A stretch of DNA of 64,000 nt from Strongylocentrotus droebachiensis (GCA_035222895.1 JAVYIG010006537.1:52330-116329); one strand, 5' to 3'. Counted from the first letter of the stretch, positions 53,101 through 62,222 are shown. Made by a program: numbers and translations. Notes: generated by a model from the letters alone, not told the origin.

Positions 53101-53172
53101 ACTGTCACTTTCAGTGAAAAAATCAGAGCTTTCTGACATCAGGCTTGAGTTCGTGTGGTCAGTACTTCTCAT
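50149..53172 (-). CDS. LINE2 ORF2: endonuclease and reverse transcriptase, intact
   Basis: 1007 residues. An acidic N-terminal ~65 residues (SESSDFFTESDSEDD...) then the endonuclease: IFYTNCDSLLNKRNEL, LLTEVFPKN, GDFNYPNIDW and GRSDHIGI. RT: VVPVHKKASKMDVKNYRPIS, QHGFVPGRSC, VVYLDFKKAFDSVPH, SGVPQASVLGPTMF, KIYADDTKLYG. The C-terminus is VINDWNTLPDEVV...SFKARLDRVWKDKR. All catalytic residues are present. One substitution in the usually invariant PQGS (here PQAS) might matter. Family: CR1-like, close to LINE3 by sequence. Confidence 0.95.
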   Translation of the reverse strand: MRSTDHTNSSLMSESSDFFTESDSEDDSTQINLESNDDDNSTVNGDDSHDGGEGDTDTDRGNQSKFKRKLRDRKLQIFYTNCDSLLNKRNELLLLLQSHDVDLVLLTEVFPKNHQNPLTHRDFILEGYDLHCNLEDGNRGVAIYIARDLYHLVSECDLQHCFHESVWISITLRGSDKLLIGCMYRSPSLDNHEELKRAFTQVTSTNSSHVLIAGDFNYPNIDWKLGRARSHNEQEFIETVADCYLHQHIGEHTRYREGQRSSMLDLVFTNEDGMINHIDYVPGIGRSDHIGILFGLTVYTPDTHTPTPHLQFYRGQYDDMCKELDQIEWESELENKSVEDAWEFFLVTLTEKMEKFIPKSKPKHSRKKQRWMTREAMRKQSQKHRAWKEAQRTKHPVDIMRARRLAKELQTLTKQLCRNFEKDLAMNVKSNPKAFWRYTNSKLKTSCRLGELRTPDGERISTDKGKADALNTFFATTFTDEDKGHIPKLPQRHKGVTLTSISISEDDVYEKLVKLSKYKCAGPDGIHPCVLKETAASVSEPLSIIYNASLKEGKLPSAWKVSHVVPVHKKASKMDVKNYRPISLTSVPCKILESLIRDEILAHLMENDLLCDEQHGFVPGRSCVTQLLTVMEAWTEMLDKGTPIDVVYLDFKKAFDSVPHLRLLSKLETYGICGQIKEWIADFLQGRCQRVRVNDELSDWTKVRSGVPQASVLGPTMFVLCINDLPDGLQGSVKIYADDTKLYGKASNKDDLCSIQSDLDALMEWSNTWQMHFNTQKCKVLHIGPGNVKHIYALGDDVLEATSEEKDLGILIDDELKFHNHVAYAVKKANGVLSCIRRSFECRDRSTIPKLYKGLVRPLIDYGDSIWYPRFKTDSKTIERVQKRATKMIYDIRNRPYIERLRALNLPSLEYRRRRGDMIQVFKIIHGLERIPVDTFFEHSTSNTRGHSLKIVKQRCSTKIRQDAFSQRVINDWNTLPDEVVTATTVNAFKARLDRVWKDKRFCSPYE

Positions 53173-53250
53173 GGGACTTCTGTAACAGCTTCTTCTCTCA
53201 TCATTGTCACTACATCTCTCAGTACTTCCATCTTCTTGTATTACACCTTT

Positions 53251-53847
53251 CTAGTTATCAGCTTTAACAATATTGGTGATATTCCCCTCTCCCAAATCTC
53301 TGATACTCATGTCAATGTGGGATTGCTGACATGAGGGAATCTTGTTACATGTACACATGTCATTTTTGTAGTATCCTTTTGCTTTAAAAATGTCCCTTGT
53401 GACATTATTATTATCAGCACTGCTGCACTTCATTTCTCTTCCTATTTGTACTGGATTTCTTGTAGCTGGTTTTGAAAGATTCTTGCAATTCCATTCCGCA
53501 GTTTCTTTTACTGCTGTATTACTGTGGGGTGATTGCAGATTGTAGTCTGTGCATTGATGCGTTAGCTGACCATCTATTACTAGGTCTCCTATTCTATTTG
53601 AGTCTATACGTTGCACTTGATTCAGGCGCTTGTAGTTGGCCAGCTTTGCACAGGAGTCATCACTTATCGTGTTGCATTTCTCATGTTTGCCGCGTCTATG
53701 CTCATACCTCTCATCATTGTTAAAGTCTGTTTTCTCTTTCCTTGCAGCACTTTTCATTTGTTCGCCTTCTGCATACACAAATTCATACTCTGCTTCTGTT
53801 TCTTGATATTGCGGTAATCTCTCCTTATCTTTCATTGAGTCTTTCAT
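53251..53847 (-). CDS. LINE2 middle segment between two in-phase stops
   Basis: 198 residues, MKDSMKDKERLPQYQETE..., hydrophilic, with a Cys/His-bearing tail (MCTCNKIPSCQQSH). Preceded in frame by TGA CTA (ORF1 stop, 53860-53862) and followed in frame by TAG (53251-53253), after which the frame stays open for 26 codons into the ORF2 ATG. No recognised domain. It may be a separate small protein made by reinitiation, or part of an ORF1-ORF2 readthrough polyprotein. Confidence 0.65.
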   Translation of the reverse strand: MKDSMKDKERLPQYQETEAEYEFVYAEGEQMKSAARKEKTDFNNDERYEHRRGKHEKCNTISDDSCAKLANYKRLNQVQRIDSNRIGDLVIDGQLTHQCTDYNLQSPHSNTAVKETAEWNCKNLSKPATRNPVQIGREMKCSSADNNNVTRDIFKAKGYYKNDMCTCNKIPSCQQSHIDMSIRDLGEGNITNIVKADN

Positions 53848-53859
53848 TGTTTGCTCTAG

Positions 53860-55902
53860 TCAGATTAAAGCAGGATGCTCATTTCCTTGTGAATGGGGGT
53901 GTTTTCTGCTCTCACTATTTGTTGTTTTTGTCATCATTTCTCCACCTTCCATCTTTTCTCCACCTTGCATCTCTTCTGCATCATGCTTCTTTTCTGTACT
54001 ATGCACCTTTTCTGCCCTTTGAACATTCTCTGCAACTTGTGTCTTTTCTGCACCTTTCATATTTTCGGCTCCATACATATTTTCTGCACCTGGCATCTTT
54101 TTGGCTCCATACATCTCTTCGGTTTCATGCATCTTTTCTGCACCTTGCATCGTTTTTACATCTACCATCTTTTCTGCAACTTGTGTCTTTTCTGCACCTT
54201 TCATATTTTCGGCTCCATACATATTTTCTGCACCTGGCATCTTTTTGGCTCCATACATCTCTTCGGTTTCATGCATCTTTTCTGCACCTTGCATCATTTT
54301 TACATCTACCATCTTTTCTGCACCATACATCTTTTCTGCACACTGCACCTTCTCTGCAAGTTTTATCCCCTCTGTACCTTGCAACTTTTCTGAAGGAACA
54401 TCAAATTTGGAAGTGGTAGACCTCCTTTGCCTTTGTGTTATCTGCTCTGCATTCATATCTTCATTGCTTGAAGTGGGTATCCTTAGTGGCATTGAGGTAC
54501 CTTTAAAAGGAGATGCTTGGTAACGTTTGGTTATTCTCCCTTTTCTAATTATGCAGTCTTCTCCCATGTCTCTCCTTGTTTTCAGCTCCTTGCGCAATTT
54601 CCAGTGGGCCTCTCTCTCTGCTGGGGTACGATCAGGGTCAATAAATATCATGTTATACTCAGAATGACTCCTCAGTTTCCTTGCCTTGGATAAAATGCGT
54701 TCTCTTGGTGCATCCACTTCGACAAGCAGCACTCTGGGCCTGGTTTTGTCCTGCATTTTATGTCCAAGCCTTATAGCCTGTCGGACAATAACATTTTCAA
54801 TCATGAGTGTATTGCTGATAAGATTTTGTACAAATTGTCCATCATCCTTTTGGCGGAGAGCACTATTGCCCCCTGTGCTTTCTGGAACATTATGTAGGAT
54901 GATGTTGTTTCTTCTACGTTCTCTGTCTCTGTACTCCTCGAGGATTGCACTGTTTCCCAAAGTGACATCTAGGACGGTGTTTGGACTGTTACTGTTTCTT
55001 TCACTATAATCATCTCTTACTAGTCTGTCAGAGTGAGGATGGGTTGTTTCCACATTCATCTCATGATCAATATGATCATATGGCAATGCCTGTTCTCTGG
55101 GCCTTTGGTGTGATGAAGTCTTGTTGGTAGTCAAAATTGTGAGTTTCGATTTGATATCTTCAGTGTCCGCCTGCAAATATTTCATTCTCATCTCCATATC
55201 TGTTACAAGATCCATGAGACTCTTGAGAGTGTGCTCGGATTCCTGTGTTAGGCATTCTTCTTTTCTAGGGTAGGTAGGACATCCTGAATTGGTTTGAAGC
55301 TTTGTCTCGATGTTACATGATTTACAGAAAAAGTGGACAGTACTCCACTTACCAATGTCTTTTACTACTTTCGGGTCAAGGGCTGCACATCTTGGGCAGA
55401 GCCACTCATTGCACAGTTCACATTCAATAAGCATCTCAGCACGGGTATCTTGGCAGCCGTTGCAAATGAGTCTCAAGTCATCTTCAGTTGAGTTTGTAGT
55501 CAGTCCTGTAGAAGTTTTTTCCTCTAATATCTTGCTACTCTTTTTGCCCTTGTCTGTTGCCTTTGAGCTTTCTCCTTTGTCCTGATCTCTGGTATTTTTC
55601 TTCTCAGGCTCGAGATTAATTTCACTTTGATCACTTTTATTCTTCAAGGTTGTTGGTTCTTTTATCTTACTTGGCCTGCCTCGTTTTCCCCCTTGACTGA
55701 GAGGCCGCATAGATTTCTTACTAGTTGTTTGAGAACTGGCTTGTCCTGGAGTCATAGGAAGATTCCCAGAGAGTCTGACATTGGATTGCTGTTTTAGGGC
55801 AGTTCCTTTCTCAACGCTAGATTTACACAGACTGGATGCTGTTGATTGGGGTGTACCAGAGCGTCTCAGCATCATCGGAGTAGAGGTAGAACATGATGCC
55901 AT
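53860..55902 (-). CDS. LINE2 ORF1: PHD finger, coiled coil, RRM-like domain, 48-residue tandem repeats
   Basis: 680 residues. The N-terminus is Ser/Thr/Lys-rich. PHD finger: LICNGCQD, MLIECELCNEWLCPRC, VHFFCKSC, a C-x2-C...C-x2-C-x4-C-x2-C...C-x2-C pattern. Then a coiled-coil stretch (LKSLMDLVTDMEMRMKYLQ), an RRM-like core (RRRNNIILHNVPES, RPRVLLVEVDAP, IFIDPDRTPAEREAHWKLR), a basic segment IIRKGRITKRYQ, and a long tail of GAEKM/GAENM-type repeats in which a 48-residue unit occurs twice. PHD plus RRM-like ORF1 is typical of CR1-group LINEs and implies RNA binding and possibly chromatin reading. Ends HPALI-stop with TGA CTA. Confidence 0.92.
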   Translation of the reverse strand: MASCSTSTPMMLRRSGTPQSTASSLCKSSVEKGTALKQQSNVRLSGNLPMTPGQASSQTTSKKSMRPLSQGGKRGRPSKIKEPTTLKNKSDQSEINLEPEKKNTRDQDKGESSKATDKGKKSSKILEEKTSTGLTTNSTEDDLRLICNGCQDTRAEMLIECELCNEWLCPRCAALDPKVVKDIGKWSTVHFFCKSCNIETKLQTNSGCPTYPRKEECLTQESEHTLKSLMDLVTDMEMRMKYLQADTEDIKSKLTILTTNKTSSHQRPREQALPYDHIDHEMNVETTHPHSDRLVRDDYSERNSNSPNTVLDVTLGNSAILEEYRDRERRRNNIILHNVPESTGGNSALRQKDDGQFVQNLISNTLMIENVIVRQAIRLGHKMQDKTRPRVLLVEVDAPRERILSKARKLRSHSEYNMIFIDPDRTPAEREAHWKLRKELKTRRDMGEDCIIRKGRITKRYQASPFKGTSMPLRIPTSSNEDMNAEQITQRQRRSTTSKFDVPSEKLQGTEGIKLAEKVQCAEKMYGAEKMVDVKMMQGAEKMHETEEMYGAKKMPGAENMYGAENMKGAEKTQVAEKMVDVKTMQGAEKMHETEEMYGAKKMPGAENMYGAENMKGAEKTQVAENVQRAEKVHSTEKKHDAEEMQGGEKMEGGEMMTKTTNSESRKHPHSQGNEHPALI
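54010..54330 (-). repeat. 144-bp tandem repeat within LINE2 ORF1
   Basis: The coding unit running from VDVK through MYGAKKMPGAENMYGAENM to QVAEKM (48 residues, 144 nt) appears twice nearly identically, flanked by shorter GAEKM-type 5-6-residue copies. The DNA repeat was able to expand in frame. Confidence 0.85.
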
Positions 55903-56479
55903 AGTTCACGTATACTATTTCTTTTATACAACAATCGGGTTGAGCTGCATGTTAGGCCTATATTATATAGCCATAAATTTATGATCTCACTGAAGGATCA
56001 TATAAACATCCCGTCCAGGTAAATGGCACATGAAGAGTCTACAGACTACACAACTCAAAGGCTGTTCTTTTCACTACAGCTGTGTTGCTATGTCCTTACT
56101 CAATTAAGGTCAATAAAGATCATATAAATGCATCACTTTTGTCAGCAAAATTCATCATTCATTCATAGAACAATAACTTATATGTGTGTACTTCCCTGTA
56201 CTCTGTCTTCTTCAAGTGCTCCTTTGATAATGCAGTGCTGAGCCCTGATAAAGTCCAGAGTCTGAGTCACATCAAATATTCAAGTGCGTGGGACCACTGT
56301 GATCATCATCAGAGATATGTGTACAGCATCCAAAACTTTAGGCTCAAATTTCCTTAAAAGCAGATTCAATTTTCAGCCAAAATAGGCCTGAGAATTTCTG
56401 CAGGCTTTATTCCTGTAGTTTAGTCTGCATTTTGGGCCTTGATGCTTCAGATTCTTGCAGATTTAGTTGGATAAGATTG

Positions 56480-57447
56480 GCAAAGGTACCTGCAAGAGGA
56501 AGACTACACCACCCTGCAGAGAGATGTACAGAAACTTGAGGGATGGTCAGAGAAATGGCAGCTCCACTTCAATGCAAAGAAATGCAAGACCCTGCACCTA
56601 GGGGCAGGCAATCCACGAAGGGAATATGAGCTAGACGGTGTAAAGATCCCAGAAACCAAAGAAGAAAAGGACCTTGGAGTGGTCATTGACGAGAAGCTCA
56701 GATTTCATCAACAATCTGCAATTGCTGCTAGAAAAGCAAATGGAGTACTAGCTCGTATACGTAGATCTTTCACTTGCAAGGACAGATCAACAATTCCACT
56801 CCTCTACAAAGGTCTTGTTCGTCCCATATTGGAATATGGCAATGTTATCTGGCACCCTCGCTATGTGAAGGACGAAAAAATTATAGAGAAAGTACAGAAA
56901 AGAGCAACAAAAATGGTACCAGAGATAAAACACCAAAGCTACCATGAGAGACTTGTGAGTTTGAAGCTTCCCTCACTTAGCCATCGTCGCCGCCGAGGAG
57001 ACATGATTCAGGTGTTCAAGTTGATGCAGAACATTGACAGGTTGGACTCTACCCAATTCTTCACACCTGCAATCAATTCAACAACGAGAGGGCATGCATT
57101 CAAACTGACCAAACCCAGGTGCAACTCCAAACTCAGGCAAGACTCATTTAGCCACAGGGTCCTCAACGACTGGAACTCCCTCCCTGAGTTGGTGGCATCT
57201 GCAACCTCGGTAAACAGCTTTAAAGCCAGACTTGACAAATACTGGAAGAAGAAGGAATATAATTCACCATTCTCCCAGTAGACACTCCAATTATGACATT
57301 CCTGATATGACCCAGCAAGCAAGATATAGATGTAAAACGACTATGGTGCAAGACCCGGAAGATGACCTTGAAGTTAGACCTGGAAGCTTGGCAGCTGGAG
57401 ACGGCTTTCTTCCAGAAGCTTTGGTATTCAAGGTATTCAAGGTATTC
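56480..57447 (+). pseudogene. LINE3 fragment, right part: RT C-terminus and 3' tail
   Basis: Resumes with GCAAAGGTACCTGCA, one frameshift, then EEDYTTLQRDVQKLEGWSEKWQ-type sequence (RT thumb), KEEKDLGVVIDEKLRF, RRSFTCKDRSTIPLLYKGL, and a C-terminal VLNDWNSLPELVASA...SFKARLDKYWKKKE ending at 57281. The 3' UTR ends in three ATTCAAGGT-type repeats (57423-57447). 5'-truncated LINE, split by LINE2. Confidence 0.88.
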
Positions 57448-57464
57448 TACATGTATATAATACG

Positions 57465-57494
57465 TAACCCTAACCCTAACCCTAACCCTAAACC
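57465..57494 (+). repeat. Interstitial telomeric repeat (CCCTAA)n
   Basis: TAACCCTAACCCTAACCC continuing to CCCTAAACC, about four and a half hexamers, 18 bp beyond the LINE3 3' tail. TTAGGG is the telomere repeat of echinoderms. Internal position, so interstitial. Confidence 0.85.
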
Positions 57495-57502
57495 TATGAT
57501 AT

Positions 57503-58054
57503 GTTAAAGGTACTATGTCCCATTTGCAGGCCAAAAAAATGAAAAAGTTAAATTCCAACTGCATTTGAAAGATAATACTAATTTAGAACTTCCCTAAAAA
57601 AGGTGGGGCTTGAAAATGTCTTCAAGTGGGAAAATAACGACTATTAGTTGTCAAATCGACTTTAGGGCTATAGAGCCCAAAAGTAATAGTCTCGATTTTC
57701 AGACAATTGTACCGAATGGTCATACGTTTTATGCTGCGCAAAGATTCAATCCGTTTAATCTTGGCCATCACAAGAAGTGGGTTATTGATGTAGACAAATG
57801 CTCATGTACCCTTTACAACTCTTTTCATGTATGTTATTACCAAAGAAGAAAAAAAGCCAGTCAGTCACTCAATACTAGTGTCTGACAGTGAAGTCTAGCA
57901 AGTAAACGGGTTTCCTAGCATAATTTGAATATGAGGACACTGCCAACGTTTAAATTTCACAGATAGGACATACATGGCATATTCATAATTCCTGCAAAGT
58001 TCTACAGAATTTGAGGCTGGCTGCAAAAGAGACATAGATCTAGTACCTTTAACT
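57503..58054. mobile_element. ~550-bp inverted-repeat element, TTAAAGGTACTA ends
   Basis: Left GTTAAAGGTACTATGTCCC and right TAGTACCTTTAAC are complementary at the tips, with inner similarity (TTTGCAGGCC / GGCTGGCTGCAAA). Internal open frame 57610-57885 has no recognisable domain. Class unknown. Confidence 0.5.
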
Positions 58055-58146
58055 GAAGTTAGAAACCCAAAATAATAAAACACACTAAAGTATAGGATTG
58101 CCGGAATGCGTATAGTCGGCTTCCGTCTCTAAAGAGAGAGCCGACC

Positions 58147-58540
58147 GCATCTTATTTTTTCGTACCACGGCGAGCCCAGATTGAGCTCGCGAGGGAAACC
58201 TGCGCATGCGCACTCGCGAAGGAAACCAGCGCATGCGCACGTGGAATCCGGTAGGGCGGTCAATAGGGTGATAGTAATTATACAAATCAATCGTTCATCA
58301 ACTCATCGTTAGCTCAATCGGTAAGGACACTGTCTTACTATAATCGAATCTTGGAGTTGCCATGAGGGTTCAAATCTCGGTTTATATAGTTTTTTTATCT
58401 TTATAAATAGTGAGGCAAAGCAATAAATAATCAAAGTCTAATTGTTTGTGACCTCTTTGCAAGCTTACATAGCTTGTTATGTATGAAAATGAGTTCATAC
58501 TGGAATCTGGGCTCGCCGTGGTACGAAAAAATAAGACGCG
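58147..58540. repeat. Inverted repeat flanking a tRNA-like segment
   Basis: TTTTTTCGTACCACGGCGAG (58156) is complemented by CTCGCCGTGGTACGAAAAAA (58510). The interior carries two CGCATGCGCAC repeats (58202 and 58230) and the tRNA-like segment at 58302-58380. Confidence 0.65.
58302..58380 (+). ncRNA. tRNA-like segment with Pol III A and B boxes (SINE head or decayed tRNA)
   Basis: A box TAGCTCAATCGG (58310-58321) fits TRGCNNARYNGG and B box GGTTCAAATC (58367-58376) fits GGTTCRANTC, 46 bases apart. The T-arm stem pairs only partly, so a functional tRNA is doubtful. A tRNA-derived SINE is more likely. Confidence 0.4.
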
Positions 58541-58621
58541 AGCCGACCCTACCCAAATAAGAGGCTTAACGAACGAAAGAGACGGAAAATTCGAATTCGG
58601 TCTACCGTACTACGTAACTAC

Positions 58622-58662
58622 TAGAGTCTAGGTCTAGTAATAGACCTAGACTCTAGGTCTAC
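58622..58662. repeat. Near-perfect short palindrome
   Basis: AGAGTCTAGGTCTAGTAATA is followed by TAGACCTAGACTCTAGG, forming a hairpin stem of about 16 bp. Confidence 0.7.
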
Positions 58663-59028
58663 AACACATTCGTAATGTCTAACCTTGTTTCACTAGTCTT
58701 CAGTCTGATTATGTTTACAAAGGCAGCATTTCATCGACAGACTTCAATCTAAATCTACTGCAACTGAAGAAAGATCCTAATATTTAGTAAGATCAATCAC
58801 TGAATCGAAATCGGAAGCTAAGCGAGGTGGCGTGGCAGTAGGCCTACAGGACGTGTGCACGTTTCTGGCAGAAAAATGGCGACTGTGTACGGTTCGGTGG
58901 GTCACTGAGCGCGCGAAGGAAATAAAAGGGGAATCCCCGGCTCTTTTCAGAAGATATCTTCTACGCATGCGCGGGTACACAGCTATAAAAGTGTAGACAG
59001 CTACAGTTCAGTTCAGTCTTCTGCTAGT

Positions 59029-59206
59029 CAGGCACGTAGCCACGGGGGGGGGGGGGGGGCACGGGGGGGGGGGCACGGGGGGGGGGGGGGCACGTGCCCC
59101 CCCTAAAATTTCCAGGATCGGTTGAAATTTTGTAGACCCCTTTTTTTGACCTCGATCGATTACATGTATGTGCCCCCCAAAATATCGAACTCTGGCTACG
59201 TGCCTG
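59029..59206. mobile_element. 178-bp hAT-type MITE with 8-bp target duplication
   Basis: CTGCTAGT (59021-59028) is repeated at 59207-59214. The element starts CAGGCACGTAGCC and ends GGCTACGTGCCTG. The left interior has long G runs (59043-59090) that could form G-quadruplexes. An 8-bp duplication and CAGG ends fit hAT. Confidence 0.88.
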
Positions 59207-59599
59207 CTGCTAGTGTGGTGTAGAACAATGCTGTACATCACAATTATCATAATATTATAATTATTATTGTTGATCTGGTATATATGACAGAAAGTCTCTT
59301 TCATCAGAGCACTTCATCTGCACCGTCTCATAGGCTAGCTTTCCTTTTGTCTCCCTTTTTTTTTACACAATTAGCTATAGATTGAAATTGGTCATTAGTA
59401 AGACAGTTTTCAGTGTCTCCAATAATGATTGTTGTCATGTCAGTGGCGGATCCAGGGGGCGATTCGGCCATGCACTCCTTTTTGGCGGCCTGAAAAGGAG
59501 GAGAGAGCGACGGAAGAGAAGGTTAAGAGGAGACTTGAAGAGATGAAAATGAAAGAGAGGTATAGAGAGAGTGCATGTGAGAGAGACACAGAGACAGAT

Positions 59600-59645
<46 letters not shown>

Positions 59646-59656
59646 GAGAGAGAGAA
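59600..59656. repeat. (GA)n microsatellite
   Basis: Uninterrupted AGAGAG except for one GGGA. Frames on either strand here are artefacts. Confidence 0.9.
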
Positions 59657-60472
59657 ATTAAATTTTAAACACAAAAACCATACCCGGTATGTAACGGTTC
59701 GGCAACGTATTGGATGGGATGGATACCCCACCCCGGGACCCCACCCCACCGCAAGCTATCGTCATGCATAATGTATAAATCACTGGCGGATCGAGGGATG
59801 GCACCAAATAGGCCGCGGCCCCATTTTTGCATCGCGGCCTAATTTTAAAAGGAATTAAAAAAGAAAAAAAAGTGAGAGAGAGAGAGCAAGAAATGCAAAC
59901 TATCAAACCTAAATTACACATACAGATTTCCGTTGAGTTTGCTCGACATGGGCCTACGAAGATTTCGGAGGAAAATAGAACAGTTACAGTACGAAAAACA
60001 CTGTTGATCTATTTATACAAAATAGCTTTTAGGAGAGAAAGAGATATGATTTCTAAACTGAAATGATACGGCTATGTTAATTTCAAGGAAAAAATAACGA
60101 TTTCTATCACTCGTGACGGACATCTAATAAAGGTTCTAAAGATCATTTGTTAAAAGCTGAATAACTTTGGGAAGGCTTTGCCCTGGCAGGGGCTCAAAGG
60201 CGGGCCCCTGGACCCCAAAACAACCTTTTGTTCTATAAAATTGTTGTTATGAGAGAGTGTGTGTTTCTATCTCTCAAGACAACTATCTTGAAGGTTCTAA
60301 CTAGCTCAAACTTGAGAGCGTCCGGGGGTCCGCCCCTGGACCCCCGGCTTTGCAATTGCAAACCGACGAAGCCCTAGAACAGGTTTGTGGACCCTGTAAT
60401 ATGTGATCTTATGCATTGACTCAATGCTACATGCTATACACAGATACACACAGTTAATGTACACTGTGGTGT

Positions 60473-62108
60473 CCCAGGACCAAAATCCAATTGAAACCAG
60501 TTGAAATCTCCAACTGGTTTCAATTGGTTTCAACTGGTTTCAATTGGTTTCAATTGGTTTCAATTGGAATAGAAAATTTCCAGTTGAAACCAATTGCCGA
60601 ATTGGAAAATATTGTTATGGGTACTCATTTCCAGTTCAAACCAATAAGAAGTGCAACTGGAACCAGTGAGATAATTTTTCCAGTTACTCAATTGGTTCCA
60701 GTTAGAGAAATTTCCAGTTACCCAACTGCATGGTTCCAGTTAGCATTCATTTCCAGTTAGAAGTCATTTCCAGTTACCCAACTGGTTCCAGTTAGAATTC
60801 ATTTCCAGTTACCCAATTGGTTCCAGTTAGAAGTCATTTCCAGTTACCCAACTGGTTCCAGTTAGCATTCATTTCCAGTTGGAAGTCATTTCCAGTTACC
60901 CAACTGGTTCCAGTTAGAATTCATTTCCAGTTACCCAACTGCATGGTTCCAGTTAGAATTCATTTCCAGTTACGTACCAACTGGTTCCAGTTAGCATTCA
61001 TTTCCAATTAGAAGTCATTTCCAGTTACCCAACTGGTTCCAGTTAGAAGTCATTTCCAGTTACCCAACTGGTTCCAGTTAGAATATATTTCCAGTTACCC
61101 AACAGGTTCCAGTTAGAAGTCATTTCCAGTTACCCAATTGGTTCCAGTTAGAAGTCATTTCCAGTTACCAACTGGTTCCAGTTAGCATTCATTTCCAGTT
61201 AGAAGTCATTTCCAGTTACCCAACTGGTTCCAGTTAGCATTCATTTCCAGTTAGAAGTAATTTCCAGTAGGCAGTTACCCAACTGGTTCCAGTTAGAATT
61301 CATTTCCAGTTACCCAATTGGTTCCAATTGGAAATATTTCCAGTTACCCAACTGGATCCAATTGAAACCAGTTAATTTGCATATTATCTGCTTGTGTGCA
61401 GATCAATGTTTTATGTAATTTATTTTGATTTACAATGTATTTATTAATTAATTTTCATTTGCAAGTAATGCATTTGTTTTAGATAAATATAAAGATTAAT
61501 TAGCAATGATAAGCATGTTCATTAGTAACATATTTTTGCAATTACACAGATTAAAAGTTGATTGGTAAAACACTAACCATGTACAAAATACATCAAATAC
61601 AAACATATATAATGGCAATGCCTTACTTGTTAAGTATATTATATAGTCTGCATATTATAATGCCCTTTACATTGTACTTAATGTAGACACATATAACAAT
61701 GCTTCTGTGTTGACATGAGCGATAATTAGTGCAAGAGCTAATTAACTTATAACTAATTAAGTTTATGCCAACTGTAAGTTTCAATTGGATCCAATTGAAA
61801 CCAATTGAAACCAATTGAAACCAGTTGAAACCCATTGAAACCAGTTGAAGCCAACTGGTTTCAATAGGGAAATTGGAACAACTGGTTCCAGTTGAAACCA
61901 ATTAGGCAACTGGAACCAGTTGGCAATTGGTTTCAACTGGTTTCAATTGGAACCAGTTGGCAATTGGTTTCAACTGGTTTCAATTGGATCCAGTTGGCAA
62001 CTGGTTTCAATTGGAACCAGTTGTTCCAATTTCCCTATTGAAACCAGTTGGCAACTGGTTTCAATTGGTTTTGCTCCAATTGGTTTCAACTGGATTTTGG
62101 TCCTGGGT
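60473..62108. mobile_element. Foldback element built of CAATTG/CAGTTG-type repeats
   Basis: Terminal inverted repeats CCCAGGACCAAAATCCAAT and its complement (ATTGG/ACTGGATTTTGGTCCTGGG at 62090-62108). Inside the left end are AATTGGTTTC repeats, then ~20 units of a 36-40-bp TTCCAGTTACCCAACTGG-type repeat (60640-61350), an AT-rich unique core (61375-61780), then a right set of AACCAGTTGGCAACTGG-type repeats. Because the repeat is self-complementary the strand can fold at many points. No transposase frame. It lies directly against, or inside, the gypsy LTR. Confidence 0.8.
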
Positions 62109-62222
62109 GGGCTCTTCTATACACAATATAACCAGTCATGCTGGATTGCAACCTAACTCTGATGTTTCTCTATGTGTCTTCATTTGAGTACTAACCATAC
62201 AGCTAAACAACCCCACATTATA

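Larger units (their letters stand above)
50007..56479 (-). mobile_element. LINE2: complete CR1/jockey-like retrotransposon nested in LINE3
   Basis: 6473 bp. The 3' tail is GTAAAG x3 (50007-50025 as CTTTACCTTTAC on the plus strand). The 5' edge is fixed at 56479 because LINE3 coding resumes at 56480. GC at both sides could be a 2-bp duplication. Contains a 577-bp 5' UTR, a 680-codon ORF1, a 198-codon middle segment and a 1007-codon ORF2, all in one frame. No frameshifts, so this is a young, possibly active copy. Confidence 0.92.

Noticed and set aside
53742..54523. Plus-strand frames of 140-225 codons opposite LINE2 ORF1 (FLHLASFLH..., HLFCTLHLF...)
   Set aside because: Antisense shadow of the GAEKM repeat region of ORF1.
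58302..58380. A functional tRNA gene
   Set aside because: A and B boxes are good, but the T-stem is mismatched and no clean acceptor stem or anticodon arm can be drawn. Kept only as a tRNA-like segment.
59430..59830. CAGTGGCGGATCCAGGG and CACTGGCGGATCGAGGG, which look like transposon ends
   Set aside because: Both are in the same orientation, so they are not the two ends of one element. No matching right end was found, so boundaries cannot be supported.
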